Shown one piece after another: positions 43,401-50,738 of a DNA stretch of 64,000 nt; the stretch's first letter is position 1; each line of letters starts with the position of its first letter. Origin of the DNA: Streptomyces sp. M41(2017) (lineage in GTDB: Bacteria > Actinomycetota > Actinomycetes > Streptomycetales > Streptomycetaceae); the NCBI RefSeq assembly GCF_002078175.1, contig NZ_MWFK01000001.1, positions 3,472,001-3,536,000 on the forward strand. Reading direction: 5' to 3'. The notes beneath the pieces are model-generated. The model was not told the origin of the DNA. It ran no database searches and saw only the letters and a program-made list of their open reading frames with translations. The translations under genes and the position numbers were made by a program.

Positions 43401-43574
43401 ATGGCCACCAAGAAGCGCACCCCACGGCCCGCCCCTGCTCCGCCCAAGTGCGGGCCGTGCAAGGGCACCGGTGAGGTCGCTCGCCCCGTCCACGTCGGCC
43501 GCAAGCGCCGCCAGGTCGGCGAACAGGCCGGTATCTGCCTCGCCTGCTTCGGCACCGGCGAAGCCACCGACTGA
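43401..43574 (+). CDS. Small DnaJ-type Cys-motif protein
   Basis: The 57-residue protein has two CxxCxGTGE motifs (CGPCKGTGE and CLACFGTGE) separated by a basic segment, like a minimal DnaJ zinc finger. It likely binds one zinc ion. Small proteins of this type recur in AICE transfer operons, but their function is unknown. ATG at 43401 behind GGAGGA. Confidence 0.75.
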   Translation: MATKKRTPRPAPAPPKCGPCKGTGEVARPVHVGRKRRQVGEQAGICLACFGTGEATD

Positions 43575-43647
43575 ACACGCCGGGACCGGGCGGCCGGACA
43601 CCGATCCTCGCCCGCTCCCGGCCCAACTCCGCGAAGGAGGTGAAGAT

Positions 43648-44313
43648 ATGTCCCGCTCGATGCGACCGGATGCCGTTCTCGTTCAGGCTGTGATCGCCGG
43701 TGCGCTGTCCTTCGCCCACCTGCACGACCTTGCCGAAGCCGCCGGCCAATCCGGCTGGAAGGCCTGGGCCTACCCGATCAGCGTTGATCTGCTGCTCGTC
43801 GCCGCCTGGCGCCGACTGCGGACCGCACGCCGGGACCGGTCTGCTTGGACCTGGTTCGTGATCGCCCTGTTCGCCTCACTGGGCGCGAACATCGCCACCG
43901 CCGGACTCCTCGACCTGAAGCACGTCCCGGACTGGCTGTGCATTCTCGTAGCCGGCTGGCCCGCCCTCGCCTTCCTCGGCGGCACCCTCCTCGTCCACGC
44001 CCCCACCGACACCCCCGCCTCGGCGGCGGTCGTGGCTCCTGCACAGCCTGTGGACGAACCGGCCGAGGTCGATGTGCGCCGTGATGACCCGGCCCCGCCG
44101 GCGGCCCCGGAACTTCCCGCCTCACCTGCTCCGGCTCCCGCTGCTGCTCCTGCGGTGACGGTGCCCGTCGCGCTCCTGGACCACGCACGGAAGATCGCCG
44201 ACAGCCACCGCGCCACGACCGGTACGCCGATGCCCGCGGACGCGCTCACGGCTCGGCTCGGACTGCCTGGCCCGATGTCCGCGGCCATCACTGCCGAACT
44301 CCAACTCACCTGA
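43648..44313 (+). CDS. SpdB-like DUF2637 membrane protein
   Basis: The 221-residue protein has a DUF2637 region with about four hydrophobic segments (AVIAGALSFAHLHDLA, WAYPISVDLLLVAAW, FVIALFASLGANIATA, LAFLGGTLLVH), then a Pro/Ala linker and a C-terminal helix-turn-helix-like segment (ADALTARLGLPGPMSAAITAEL). Such spread proteins aid movement of the element along the mycelium. ATG at 43648 directly behind AAGGAGG. Confidence 0.85.
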   Translation: MSRSMRPDAVLVQAVIAGALSFAHLHDLAEAAGQSGWKAWAYPISVDLLLVAAWRRLRTARRDRSAWTWFVIALFASLGANIATAGLLDLKHVPDWLCILVAGWPALAFLGGTLLVHAPTDTPASAAVVAPAQPVDEPAEVDVRRDDPAPPAAPELPASPAPAPAAAPAVTVPVALLDHARKIADSHRATTGTPMPADALTARLGLPGPMSAAITAELQLT

Positions 44314-44327
44314 TCGAAAGGACCGTC

Positions 44328-44516
44328 ATGCCCGTCCACCGGCGCTTTCGCAACGTGATCCGCATCGGCCCCGTACAGGTCGCCACCTACTTCGACGGAC
44401 ACGGCCGGGACAAGCACACCGCGGCCTGCTCCGCCCCCGGCTGCGGCTTCTCCGCCGACTACCCCGACCGCTCCGGCGCCGAACTCGCCGCCCGCACCCA
44501 CCGCTGCAAGGCCTAG
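44328..44516 (+). CDS. Small Cys/His mobile-element transfer protein
   Basis: The 62-residue protein has C-x4-C and H-x-C elements (CSAPGCGFSADYP, HRCKA) that could form a zinc finger. It is the type annotated as mobile element transfer protein in AICEs. It lies 14 bases after the SpdB-like gene, with GAAAGGA before the ATG. Confidence 0.7.
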   Translation: MPVHRRFRNVIRIGPVQVATYFDGHGRDKHTAACSAPGCGFSADYPDRSGAELAARTHRCKA

Positions 44517-44524
44517 GAGAAGCC

Positions 44525-44680
44525 GTGGACGTCCCGCTCTGGCTCGCCCTGATCGTCGTCGGCGCCCTCGGCGTCAAGCTCGCCCGCCCGCCCTGGTGGC
44601 TCGTGGCCGTGCTCCTCCTCGGCGGCTACCTCATCGCCGACAGCTTCCTCAGCCCTGCCATCGCCACCGTCGTCAAGTAA
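44525..44680 (+). CDS. Very small membrane protein of the spread operon
   Basis: The 51-residue protein starts with GTG behind AGGAG, 8 bases after the preceding gene. Two hydrophobic segments (LWLALIVVGALGV and WWLVAVLLLGGYLIA) suggest a helical hairpin in the membrane. It is of the size and place of SpdA-like proteins; sequence alone does not prove the identity. Confidence 0.7.
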   Translation: MDVPLWLALIVVGALGVKLARPPWWLVAVLLLGGYLIADSFLSPAIATVVK

Positions 44681-44703
44681 CCCAACCAGGAGGGACAACC
44701 GCC

Positions 44704-45012
44704 ATGTTCACCCCGAAGTACCCGACCCCCGACACCGCCCCGCCGCCGGCTCCCATCGCCCCGAGTGCCGCCGCGGTGCCCGCCGTGCAGGCCCCGGCCC
44801 CGGTCGCCCCGGTCGCCCCGGTCTCCAACCGTCCGACGGTGCAGCTCACCGCGGGCAGCACGCTCGCGCTCGTCGGCGGTGGCACGGCCGTGGTCCTCGT
44901 CGTTGGCGCGGTCCTGGTCTCGCTGCTGCTGGCCGTGGCCATCACCGGGATGTCGGTGGCCGTGGTCGCGGTCGTTCTCCGCTCGATCCTCAACCAGGAA
45001 AGGAACCGCTGA
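44704..45012 (+). CDS. SpdD-like membrane protein
   Basis: The 102-residue protein has a Pro/Ala-rich N-terminus (about 1-45), then one long hydrophobic region (STLALVGGGTAVVLVVGAVL through VAVVAVVL) and a short basic end. This layout is that of SpdD spread proteins. ATG at 44704 behind AGGAGGGA; 1 base separates it from the next gene. Confidence 0.8.
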   Translation: MFTPKYPTPDTAPPPAPIAPSAAAVPAVQAPAPVAPVAPVSNRPTVQLTAGSTLALVGGGTAVVLVVGAVLVSLLLAVAITGMSVAVVAVVLRSILNQERNR

Positions 45013-45013
45013 C

Positions 45014-45247
45014 ATGGGCTTCTTCAGCCGCAAGAGCGACACCACCCCGAGCAATCCGGAAATGGCCGAACTGGGCCGCGAGTTCGCCATCGCCCGCCGG
45101 CACGGTGACCGCAAGACCATGCGCCGCATCGGCCGCGAGTTCTCCAACACCGCCAACGGCGACACCGACGCCGCGTCGTTTCAGCACGGCCAGGAGTCCT
45201 ACGACTCCATCCCGCCCATCCCGCGCGGACGCAACCGCCGCAAGTAA
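45014..45247 (+). CDS. Small charged protein of the AICE transfer operon
   Basis: This 77-residue, basic, soluble protein starts MGFFSRKSDTTPSNPEMAELG, followed by GREFAIARRHGDRKTMRRIGREF. It has no motif that I recognise. It lies between SpdD-like and zinc-ribbon genes, in the same orientation and with tight spacing, so it belongs to the operon. Confidence 0.65.
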   Translation: MGFFSRKSDTTPSNPEMAELGREFAIARRHGDRKTMRRIGREFSNTANGDTDAASFQHGQESYDSIPPIPRGRNRRK

Positions 45248-45340
45248 CACCCGTCCGGGGCGGCCTCAACCGCCAAGTATCCGCCGCCCCGGACGGCTCC
45301 ACCACTTCCAGATCTCTCGACCCGAAAGGGCTCCCTCATC

Positions 45341-45523
45341 ATGCCTCAGCACGTCCCGAACACTCCTGTCTGCCGCGACTGCGACGGGTTCCCCGTCGTC
45401 GCCATCACCACCGGCACCCGAAACTCCGACGGGTCCCGCGCCACGCTCCGCATCACCTGCCGGGCCTGCCGCGGCACCGGCTGCACGGTCCGGCGCTCCG
45501 CCCTCGTCCGGGCCGGGAGGTGA
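45341..45523 (+). CDS. Small zinc-ribbon-like protein
   Basis: The 60-residue protein has two CxxC pairs (CRDC near residue 11 and CRACRGTGC near 40), likely holding zinc. It is another of the small Cys-rich proteins of this operon. ATG at 45341 behind GAAAGG. Confidence 0.65.
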   Translation: MPQHVPNTPVCRDCDGFPVVAITTGTRNSDGSRATLRITCRACRGTGCTVRRSALVRAGR

Positions 45524-45528
45524 CCGGG

Positions 45529-45741
45529 ATGGCTCGCAAACTCCCCGCCTACCTCAACCCCACCCCGGAAAGCCCCGGTCTCCGAGTCCGCGGCGGCACG
45601 CAGCACACCCGGTCCCAGGGGGACTACGTGTGCGGCGGCTGCGGTGCTGAGGACCACGCCAACGGCGACAACGACGTAAAGGCGCTGGTCGAGGACTACA
45701 CCGACAACCACGGCCCCGCCCACCGAGGGGGCCGACGATGA
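45529..45741 (+). CDS. Small CxxC protein preceding the methyltransferase gene
   Basis: The 70-residue protein has a single CGGCGAE motif and an acidic C-terminal half (EDHANGDNDVKALVEDYTDNH). Unknown function. The ATG at 45529 is preferred to GTG 45520 because GGGAGG lies 8 bases before it. Its stop overlaps the next ATG. Confidence 0.6.
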   Translation: MARKLPAYLNPTPESPGLRVRGGTQHTRSQGDYVCGGCGAEDHANGDNDVKALVEDYTDNHGPAHRGGRR

Positions 45742-46388
45742 CCGCCCCCAGGGTCCTGGACCTGTTCTGCTGCCAGGGCGGCGCCGGCAAGGGATACGCG
45801 GACGCCGGATTCGACGTCACCGGCGTCGACTCCACCCCGCAGCCCCGTTACCCGTTCCGCTTCGTCCAGGCGGACGCGCTCGACTACCTGCGCGAGCACG
45901 GTGCCGGCTTCGACTTCATCCATGCTTCCCCGCCCTGCCAGTTCGACAGCGACTGCCAGCGCCTGCGGGGCAACGCCCACCCGGATCTGATCGGCCCGAC
46001 CCGCACCGCTCTCGAAGCGACCGGCAGGCCCTTCGTGATGGAGAACGTCCGCGGCGCCCTGCCCAAGCTCCGCACACCTGTCCTGCTGTGCGGCGCCATG
46101 TTCGCCATGGCCACCTACCGGCACCGCTACTTCGAGACCGGCGGCGGCTTCCACCTCGTCCAGCCCCGCCACCCCCGGCACACCGCGCCCCAGGCCAAAA
46201 TGGGCCGTCCCGTACCGCCCGGCCACTACGGCCAGTTCATCGGCAACTTCTCCGGCGTCGCCCTCGCCCGGCAGGTCATGGGCGTCCCATGGATGAACCG
46301 CGACGGCATCCGCGAGTGCATCCCCCCGGCCTACACCCAACGGATCGGCACCGCCCTGCTCGCCTCCCGCCTGGAGGTGGCCGCGTGA
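45738..46388 (+). CDS. C5-cytosine-methyltransferase-like protein of the AICE
   Basis: The 216-residue protein begins with the SAM motif VLDLFCCQGGAGKGYADAGF, and ASPPCQ and ENVRGA match the catalytic Cys loop (motif IV) and motif VI of DNA cytosine-5 methyltransferases. It is short for that family, so the target-recognition domain is minimal. No restriction endonuclease gene is adjacent, so a role in protecting the element from host restriction or marking its DNA is possible. It overlaps both neighbours by 4 bases. Confidence 0.8.
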   Translation: MTAPRVLDLFCCQGGAGKGYADAGFDVTGVDSTPQPRYPFRFVQADALDYLREHGAGFDFIHASPPCQFDSDCQRLRGNAHPDLIGPTRTALEATGRPFVMENVRGALPKLRTPVLLCGAMFAMATYRHRYFETGGGFHLVQPRHPRHTAPQAKMGRPVPPGHYGQFIGNFSGVALARQVMGVPWMNRDGIRECIPPAYTQRIGTALLASRLEVAA

Positions 46389-47779
46389 GCTACACCGCCA
46401 CCCCGGCGGGCCTGGACGCGGCCACCTTCAGCGACGTGCTGAGGGTGGCCGGCTCCGCCGACTTCGACCGCTGGCAAGAACAGATCCGCCGCACCGGAGG
46501 ATGCTCCGACCCCATCCGCCTGACCGGCGCCACCAAGACCATCGACCCGACCACCAAGACCGTCCTGCACTACTACAGCACCGACGAAGAGCCGGGCGGC
46601 ATGCTCCGCATCGCCTGCGGCAACCGCCGCGCCTCGCGCTGCCCGGCCTGCGCCTGGACCTACGCCGGCGACACCTACCACCTGATCCGCGCCGGCCTCA
46701 CCGGTGACCCGGACAAGGGGACCCCGCACACGGTCCGGGATCACCCGCGGGTCTTCGCCACCCTCACCGCCCCCAGCTTCGGCCCCGTGCACAACCGGCC
46801 CGGAACCCGGCCCTGCCGCTGCGGCACCCGGCATGGTGAGGACGCTCCCGAACTCGGCACGCCGCTCGACCCGGGCACGTACGACTACGCGGGCGCGGTG
46901 CTGTGGAACAACCACGCCTCGGACCTGTGGCGGTACTTCACGATCTACCTACGCCGGGAGATCGCCCGCCGGGCCGGCCTCACACAGAAAGCTGCGCGGG
47001 AAGCGTCCCGGCTGTCCTTCGGCAAGGTCGCCGAATACCAAAAGCGCGGCGCCGTGCACTTCCACGCCGTGATCCGCTTCGACGGACCCGACGGACCGGA
47101 CACCCCGCCGCCGTACTGGGCCACGCTCGACCTCCTCACCGATGCGATCCATGCCGCCGCTGCCCGGGTCGCGGTCGACGTCCCCGCGGCCGGCCCGGAG
47201 CCGGCTCGCACGCTGGGCTGGGGGACACAGCTCGACGCCCAGCGGATCAAGGCCTTCGGGGACGGCTCGGAGATCACCGAACAGGCCGTGGCCTCCTATG
47301 TCGCCAAGTACGCCACCAAGGCCGCGGAGACCACCGGCACCGTTGATCGCCGGATCGGCAACAAGGAAGCCCTGGTCCTGCTCGACGTGCCCGACCACCC
47401 CCGCCGGCTCATCGAAGCCTGCCTGGATCTGCACGGGCTCTACCCGGACCGGAAGTTACGCGACTGGGCGCACATGCTCGGCTTCCGCGGCCACTTCTCC
47501 ACCAAGTCCCGCCGCTACTCCACCACCTTCGGCGCCCTGCGCCAGGTGAGGGCCGACTACCGCGCCGCCCAACAACGCGCCGCCCTCGGCCTGCCCGACC
47601 CAGACGACAATCCCGAGGCCACCACCCTCGTGCTCGCCCACTGGACCTACGCCGGCCACGGCTACACCCCCGGCGAATCCTGGCTCGCCGCCAACATCCG
47701 CCGCGACCTTCAACTCAACCGCGAAACCGCACGCGAAGCCCTGTGCGACGAACTGGCCCTGGAAGGAGCACACCCGTGA
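46385..47779 (+). CDS. RepSA-type rolling-circle replication initiator
   Basis: The 464-residue protein has the HUH nuclease motif HFH (His225 and His227 in AVHFHAVIRFDG) and a tyrosine motif ASYVAKYATK (Tyr305, Tyr309) for nicking the origin. An N-terminal Cys cluster (CPAC, CRCGTRH) may bind zinc. It starts the rolling-circle replication of the excised element. GTG start overlapping the methyltransferase stop (GTGA); its own stop overlaps the excisionase start in the same way. Confidence 0.9.
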   Translation: MSYTATPAGLDAATFSDVLRVAGSADFDRWQEQIRRTGGCSDPIRLTGATKTIDPTTKTVLHYYSTDEEPGGMLRIACGNRRASRCPACAWTYAGDTYHLIRAGLTGDPDKGTPHTVRDHPRVFATLTAPSFGPVHNRPGTRPCRCGTRHGEDAPELGTPLDPGTYDYAGAVLWNNHASDLWRYFTIYLRREIARRAGLTQKAAREASRLSFGKVAEYQKRGAVHFHAVIRFDGPDGPDTPPPYWATLDLLTDAIHAAAARVAVDVPAAGPEPARTLGWGTQLDAQRIKAFGDGSEITEQAVASYVAKYATKAAETTGTVDRRIGNKEALVLLDVPDHPRRLIEACLDLHGLYPDRKLRDWAHMLGFRGHFSTKSRRYSTTFGALRQVRADYRAAQQRAALGLPDPDDNPEATTLVLAHWTYAGHGYTPGESWLAANIRRDLQLNRETAREALCDELALEGAHP

Positions 47780-47961
47780 GGGATGAACTGATGACGGTTC
47801 CAGAGATCCTCACTGAGTTGGGGAAAGTCTCGCGGCGTACCTTCTACCGCTGGCGAGAGCTGGGCCAGGCACCGAAAGCGCTGAAGCTGCCGAATGGCGA
47901 GCTGCGGGTGTGGCGAAGCGACTTTACGGCGTGGCTGCACGAGCGGGAGGAAGCCGCGTGA
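47776..47961 (+). CDS. Excisionase (MerR-like helix-turn-helix)
   Basis: The 61-residue protein has the AICE Xis pattern: LMTVPEILTELGKVSRRTFYRWRELG, then LPNGELRVWRSDFTAWL, a winged helix for directing the integrase toward excision. GTG at 47776 overlaps the rep stop; an ATG at 47791 is an alternative start. It overlaps the integrase gene by 4 bases. Confidence 0.88.
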   Translation: MRDELMTVPEILTELGKVSRRTFYRWRELGQAPKALKLPNGELRVWRSDFTAWLHEREEAA

Positions 47962-49331
47962 AATCCCTGAACGTGAAAATCTGGGGAGTTCGCAAGCGGG
48001 CCTCAAAGCGACCCTCGTACGACGTCCGTTGGTCCGTCTCAGACAAGGTCTTCTCCGAGACCTTCCGGACCAAAGCGCTCGCAGATCACTACCGAACCAA
48101 GCTCATGAGCGCAGCTCGTGACGGTGAAGAGTTCGACGACGTCGGCGGCCTTCCGGAATCGATGTCCGAGAAGAAGGCAGAACTGACTTGGTACGCCTTT
48201 GCTCTGAAGTACCTGGCCATGAAATGGCCACACGCCGCACCCAACACTCGCGACGGAATGAACGAGTCTCTGGCGTCCGTGACGATCGCGCTGCTCAATG
48301 ACGTTCCTGGGCGGCCGGGAGCTCCGGTGCTTCGGCAGGCTCTGCGCAACTGGGCTTTCGTGCTGCCTGGCCCGGCTGAGCGGGAGGTGCCGACAGAGGT
48401 TGGAAACGCCCTGCACTGGATTGCCAAAGCGTCGCGCCCCTTGAATGATCTGGCTGATCCTGTGACGGCACGTGAGGTACTCGACTCGTTCAGGATCCGT
48501 CTTGACGGGAAGTCTGCTGCGGCGGAGACCGTACGCCGCAAGCGATACACCTTCGTCAACGCTCTCCACTACGCCGTGGATCTCGGTGAATTCAGGGAGA
48601 ACCCCCTGACCTCGGTGCGTTGGCAGAAGCCCAAGGTGTCCGGTGAGGTGGACCCGCGGGTGGTTGTGAATCCGCGGCAGGCTCTCTCACTTCTTCACGC
48701 AGTGTCCTACGTGGGCGGCTACAGCAGGGCGCGCGGCCGTCGTCTGGTGGGGCTCTTCGCCTGCATGTACTTCGCCGGTCTTCGTCCTGCCGAAGCGGTC
48801 GGCCTGACGGACGCCGGCCTGACCCTGACGGAACAGCGGTGGGGCACCATGCTTCTCCATCGGACACGCCCGAGCGTCGGACGACAGTGGACGGACTCCG
48901 GTGAGAGCCACGACGACCGCGGGCTGAAGAATCGCCCGGCGGAGGACGTGCGCCGCGTTCCGATTCCGCCCCAACTCGTGGCAATGCTCCGTGAACACCT
49001 CGACACCTTCGGGACTGCGGCGGACGGGCGCCTCTTCTTCAGTGAGGGCGGGGGAGTGGTCGCTTCCTCGACCTACTCGCGAGCGTGGCAGGAAGCTCGC
49101 ACCCTGGCGCTTCCGCCGGCCGCGGTGGTCTCGCCGTTGGCGCGTCGGCCGTACGACCTTCGCCACTCGGCCCTGTCGACCTGGCTTAACGCGGGTGTCG
49201 ACCCGACGGAGGTCGCAGAGAGGGCGGGCAACAGCGTTGAGGTTCTGCTCGGCCGCTACGCAAAGTGTCTGGATGGGCGTCAGGAGGTGGCCAACCGACG
49301 CATCGAGGACCTGTTGAACGAGTACGACTGA
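47958..49331 (+). CDS. Tyrosine-recombinase integrase
   Basis: The 457-residue integrase has an N-terminal arm-binding region, a core-binding SAM-like domain (about 170-235) and a catalytic domain with Arg276 (AGLRPAEA), the RPYDLRHSALS box (Arg402, His403) and nucleophile Tyr434 in LLGRYAKC. In the usual AGHSV position it has AGNSV. It ends about 130 bases from the att site at the tRNA-Arg gene, as expected for tRNA-targeting AICEs. GTG start overlaps xis. Confidence 0.94.
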   Translation: MKSLNVKIWGVRKRASKRPSYDVRWSVSDKVFSETFRTKALADHYRTKLMSAARDGEEFDDVGGLPESMSEKKAELTWYAFALKYLAMKWPHAAPNTRDGMNESLASVTIALLNDVPGRPGAPVLRQALRNWAFVLPGPAEREVPTEVGNALHWIAKASRPLNDLADPVTAREVLDSFRIRLDGKSAAAETVRRKRYTFVNALHYAVDLGEFRENPLTSVRWQKPKVSGEVDPRVVVNPRQALSLLHAVSYVGGYSRARGRRLVGLFACMYFAGLRPAEAVGLTDAGLTLTEQRWGTMLLHRTRPSVGRQWTDSGESHDDRGLKNRPAEDVRRVPIPPQLVAMLREHLDTFGTAADGRLFFSEGGGVVASSTYSRAWQEARTLALPPAAVVSPLARRPYDLRHSALSTWLNAGVDPTEVAERAGNSVEVLLGRYAKCLDGRQEVANRRIEDLLNEYD

Positions 49332-49430
49332 CCGGGCGCCAACGTCGCGCGTCCTACGCTGGGCCCCTGGAGCTTTCCGGGGGCCTTCGCCATTTGCGGG
49401 GGTTGACCAGGGGAAACGTCCCAAGATCCT

Positions 49431-49456
49431 GTCCACGAATAGTCCACAGACGCTGA
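49431..49456. promoter_or_regulatory. Possible integrase arm-type site, right
   Basis: GTCCACGAATAGTCCACAGAC, in the same orientation as the related sequence at 35221. It lies between the int stop and the att repeat. Confidence 0.5.
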
Positions 49457-49459
49457 CAT

Positions 49460-49606
49460 GGGGCCGCTCAGGGCGGCATACGGCTGCGCAGGGCTGTAGA
49501 TACGCGAAGACCCCGGCCTCAGCGTTTCCGCTGGTGACGGGGTCTTTGGGCACCTCATAAGGGGTGCCCCCGGCAGGATTCGAACCTGCGCACACGGCTC
49601 CGGAGG
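49460..49606. repeat. attR: direct repeat partner of 35011-35157
   Basis: The core 49562-49606 (45 bp) is identical to the left copy; the preceding 100 bases match with scattered differences. Within the core, 42 bases are the 3' part of tRNA-Arg supplied by the element. Confidence 0.93.
49507..49546 (-). terminator. Hairpin downstream of tRNA-Arg
   Basis: AAGACCCC and GGGGTCTT, with an inner CAGCG/CGCTG stem, form a hairpin 19 bases past the tRNA 3' end. An almost identical copy lies at 35058-35097 in attL. Confidence 0.7.
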
Positions 49607-49636
49607 CCGTTGCTCTATCCCCTGAGCTACGGGGGC
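49565..49636 (-). tRNA. tRNA-Arg (CCG anticodon)
   Basis: This 72-nt cloverleaf has a 7-bp acceptor stem GCCCCCG/CGGGGGC, D arm GCTCAGGGGATAGAGC, anticodon stem ACGGC/GCCGT with loop CTCCGGA (anticodon CCG), and T arm GCAGG-TTCGAAT-CCTGC. CCA is not encoded. It is the integration target, and its 3' 42 bases come from the AICE. Confidence 0.97.
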
Positions 49637-49835
49637 GTGTCGGGCGCTTTGTGCGGCGACGGGTAGAACCCTACCAGCTCTTTCAGGGGTGATCGCCACC
49701 GGTTTTGGGGTGCGGCCGGGTCGCGTCGGCGCGGGCGCGGGACCGGCGGCCGTTCGCGGAGCGTGGTCGGGTCCGCACGGGGTGGAAGTGGGGAAAACCC
49801 GGACGCGGTGGCTCGCCCGGACCTACTCTCGAGTT

Positions 49836-50306
49836 GTGCCAGGCGCGTCCGGCCGGGTGCTTGTTGTGGACGACAACAAGGTCATCCGGCAGCTGATCAG
49901 GGTCAACCTCGAACTGGAGGGTCTCGAGGTCGTGACCGCCGCTGACGGTGCCGAATGTCTGGACGTCGTCCACCAGGTTCGGCCCGATGTCGTCACCCTC
50001 GACGTCGTGATGCCCCGCCTCGACGGACTGCGCACCGCCGCCCGCCTCCGCGCCGACCCCCGCACGCGGAACCTTCCGCTCGCCATCGTCAGCGCCTGTA
50101 CCCAGTACGAGGTCGAGAGCGGCCTCGACGTCGGAGTCGACGCCTTCCTCGCCAAGCCGTTCGAGCCCTCCGAACTGGTGCGGCTCGTCAAGCAGTTGGT
50201 GGAGCGCGGGCAGGCGATCGGTGGTGACGGCGACGGGTTCGGTGGCAGCGCCGACGCCGGCGAAGAAGTCGAGCGCGCCGAACGCGCCGGTCGTACTGGC
50301 TCCTGA
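49836..50306 (+). CDS. Single-domain (CheY-like) response regulator
   Basis: The 156-residue protein has a complete receiver domain: acidic VVDD (about 11-13), phosphoacceptor Asp56 in VTLDVVMP, Ser in AIVSA and Lys107 in LAKPFEP. There is no output domain, only a 30-residue Gly/Asp/Glu-rich tail. No kinase gene is adjacent. The GTG at 49836 gives the usual short N-terminus; longer frames overlap the tRNA region. Confidence 0.88.
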   Translation: MPGASGRVLVVDDNKVIRQLIRVNLELEGLEVVTAADGAECLDVVHQVRPDVVTLDVVMPRLDGLRTAARLRADPRTRNLPLAIVSACTQYEVESGLDVGVDAFLAKPFEPSELVRLVKQLVERGQAIGGDGDGFGGSADAGEEVERAERAGRTGS

Positions 50307-50738
50307 CGGCCCGGTCCGTTCTCCGTATCAACCCGTCGACATCCACCCGTCGACCTTCACGCTTCGGCATTCATCATTCGACCGGCACCAGGCAGGCCCG
50401 GTGCCGGCCGAGGGGCAGGTCGGGGGAGCGGCCGACCGAAGCCCGATGCCAAGTCCCATGTCTCTCCCCGCGGCCACGCCGCGACCTTCGACAAGGTCAC
50501 GCCGACCACCTCGACCCGGGCTCCCCCCCCCACACCCAGCGCCCCACATGCACCCCCAGCGTCAGTCCCCTCCACTTTCTCTGTAGCCGCCGTCTTCCTC
50601 CGCAGCCGTCGCCGCCCCCGTGGAAGGACCCGATCCCACCCCCGCCCCCTCGTGCCCCGCTACAGCCCCCGTCCACATCCCGGACGATCCCCCAAACCGG
50701 GTCGCAAACCCACCCCCCTTCTCCCCTAGGCTTGTCCC
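50307..50738. other. Gap between response regulator and nrtL-lysA
   Basis: This 432-base region contains C-rich runs (for example 50521-50531 and 50712-50718) and short CGACC/GGTCG complementary stretches. No gene is convincing. It should hold the nrtL-lysA promoter. Confidence 0.4.

Larger units (their letters stand above)
35113..49606. mobile_element. Integrated AICE (pSAM2-type integrative and conjugative element) in tRNA-Arg(CCG)
   Basis: About 14.45 kb lies between two identical 45-bp att cores. The element brings a 3' tRNA half that restores the tRNA gene at the right end, while the old half is left at 35.1 kb. It encodes a tyrosine integrase, excisionase, rolling-circle initiator, FtsK-like translocase, Spd-type spread proteins and a GntR repressor: the complete set for excision, double-stranded transfer through mycelium and replication. 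Cargo occupies 35.5-39.5 kb. The backbone appears intact, so the element may still be mobile. Confidence 0.93.

Noticed and set aside
49280..49699. Minus-strand frame with the peptide VAQGIEQRPPEPCAQVRILPGA
   Set aside because: This is the translation of the tRNA-Arg gene, a common false protein; the same applies to the upstream part of the frame ending at 34630.
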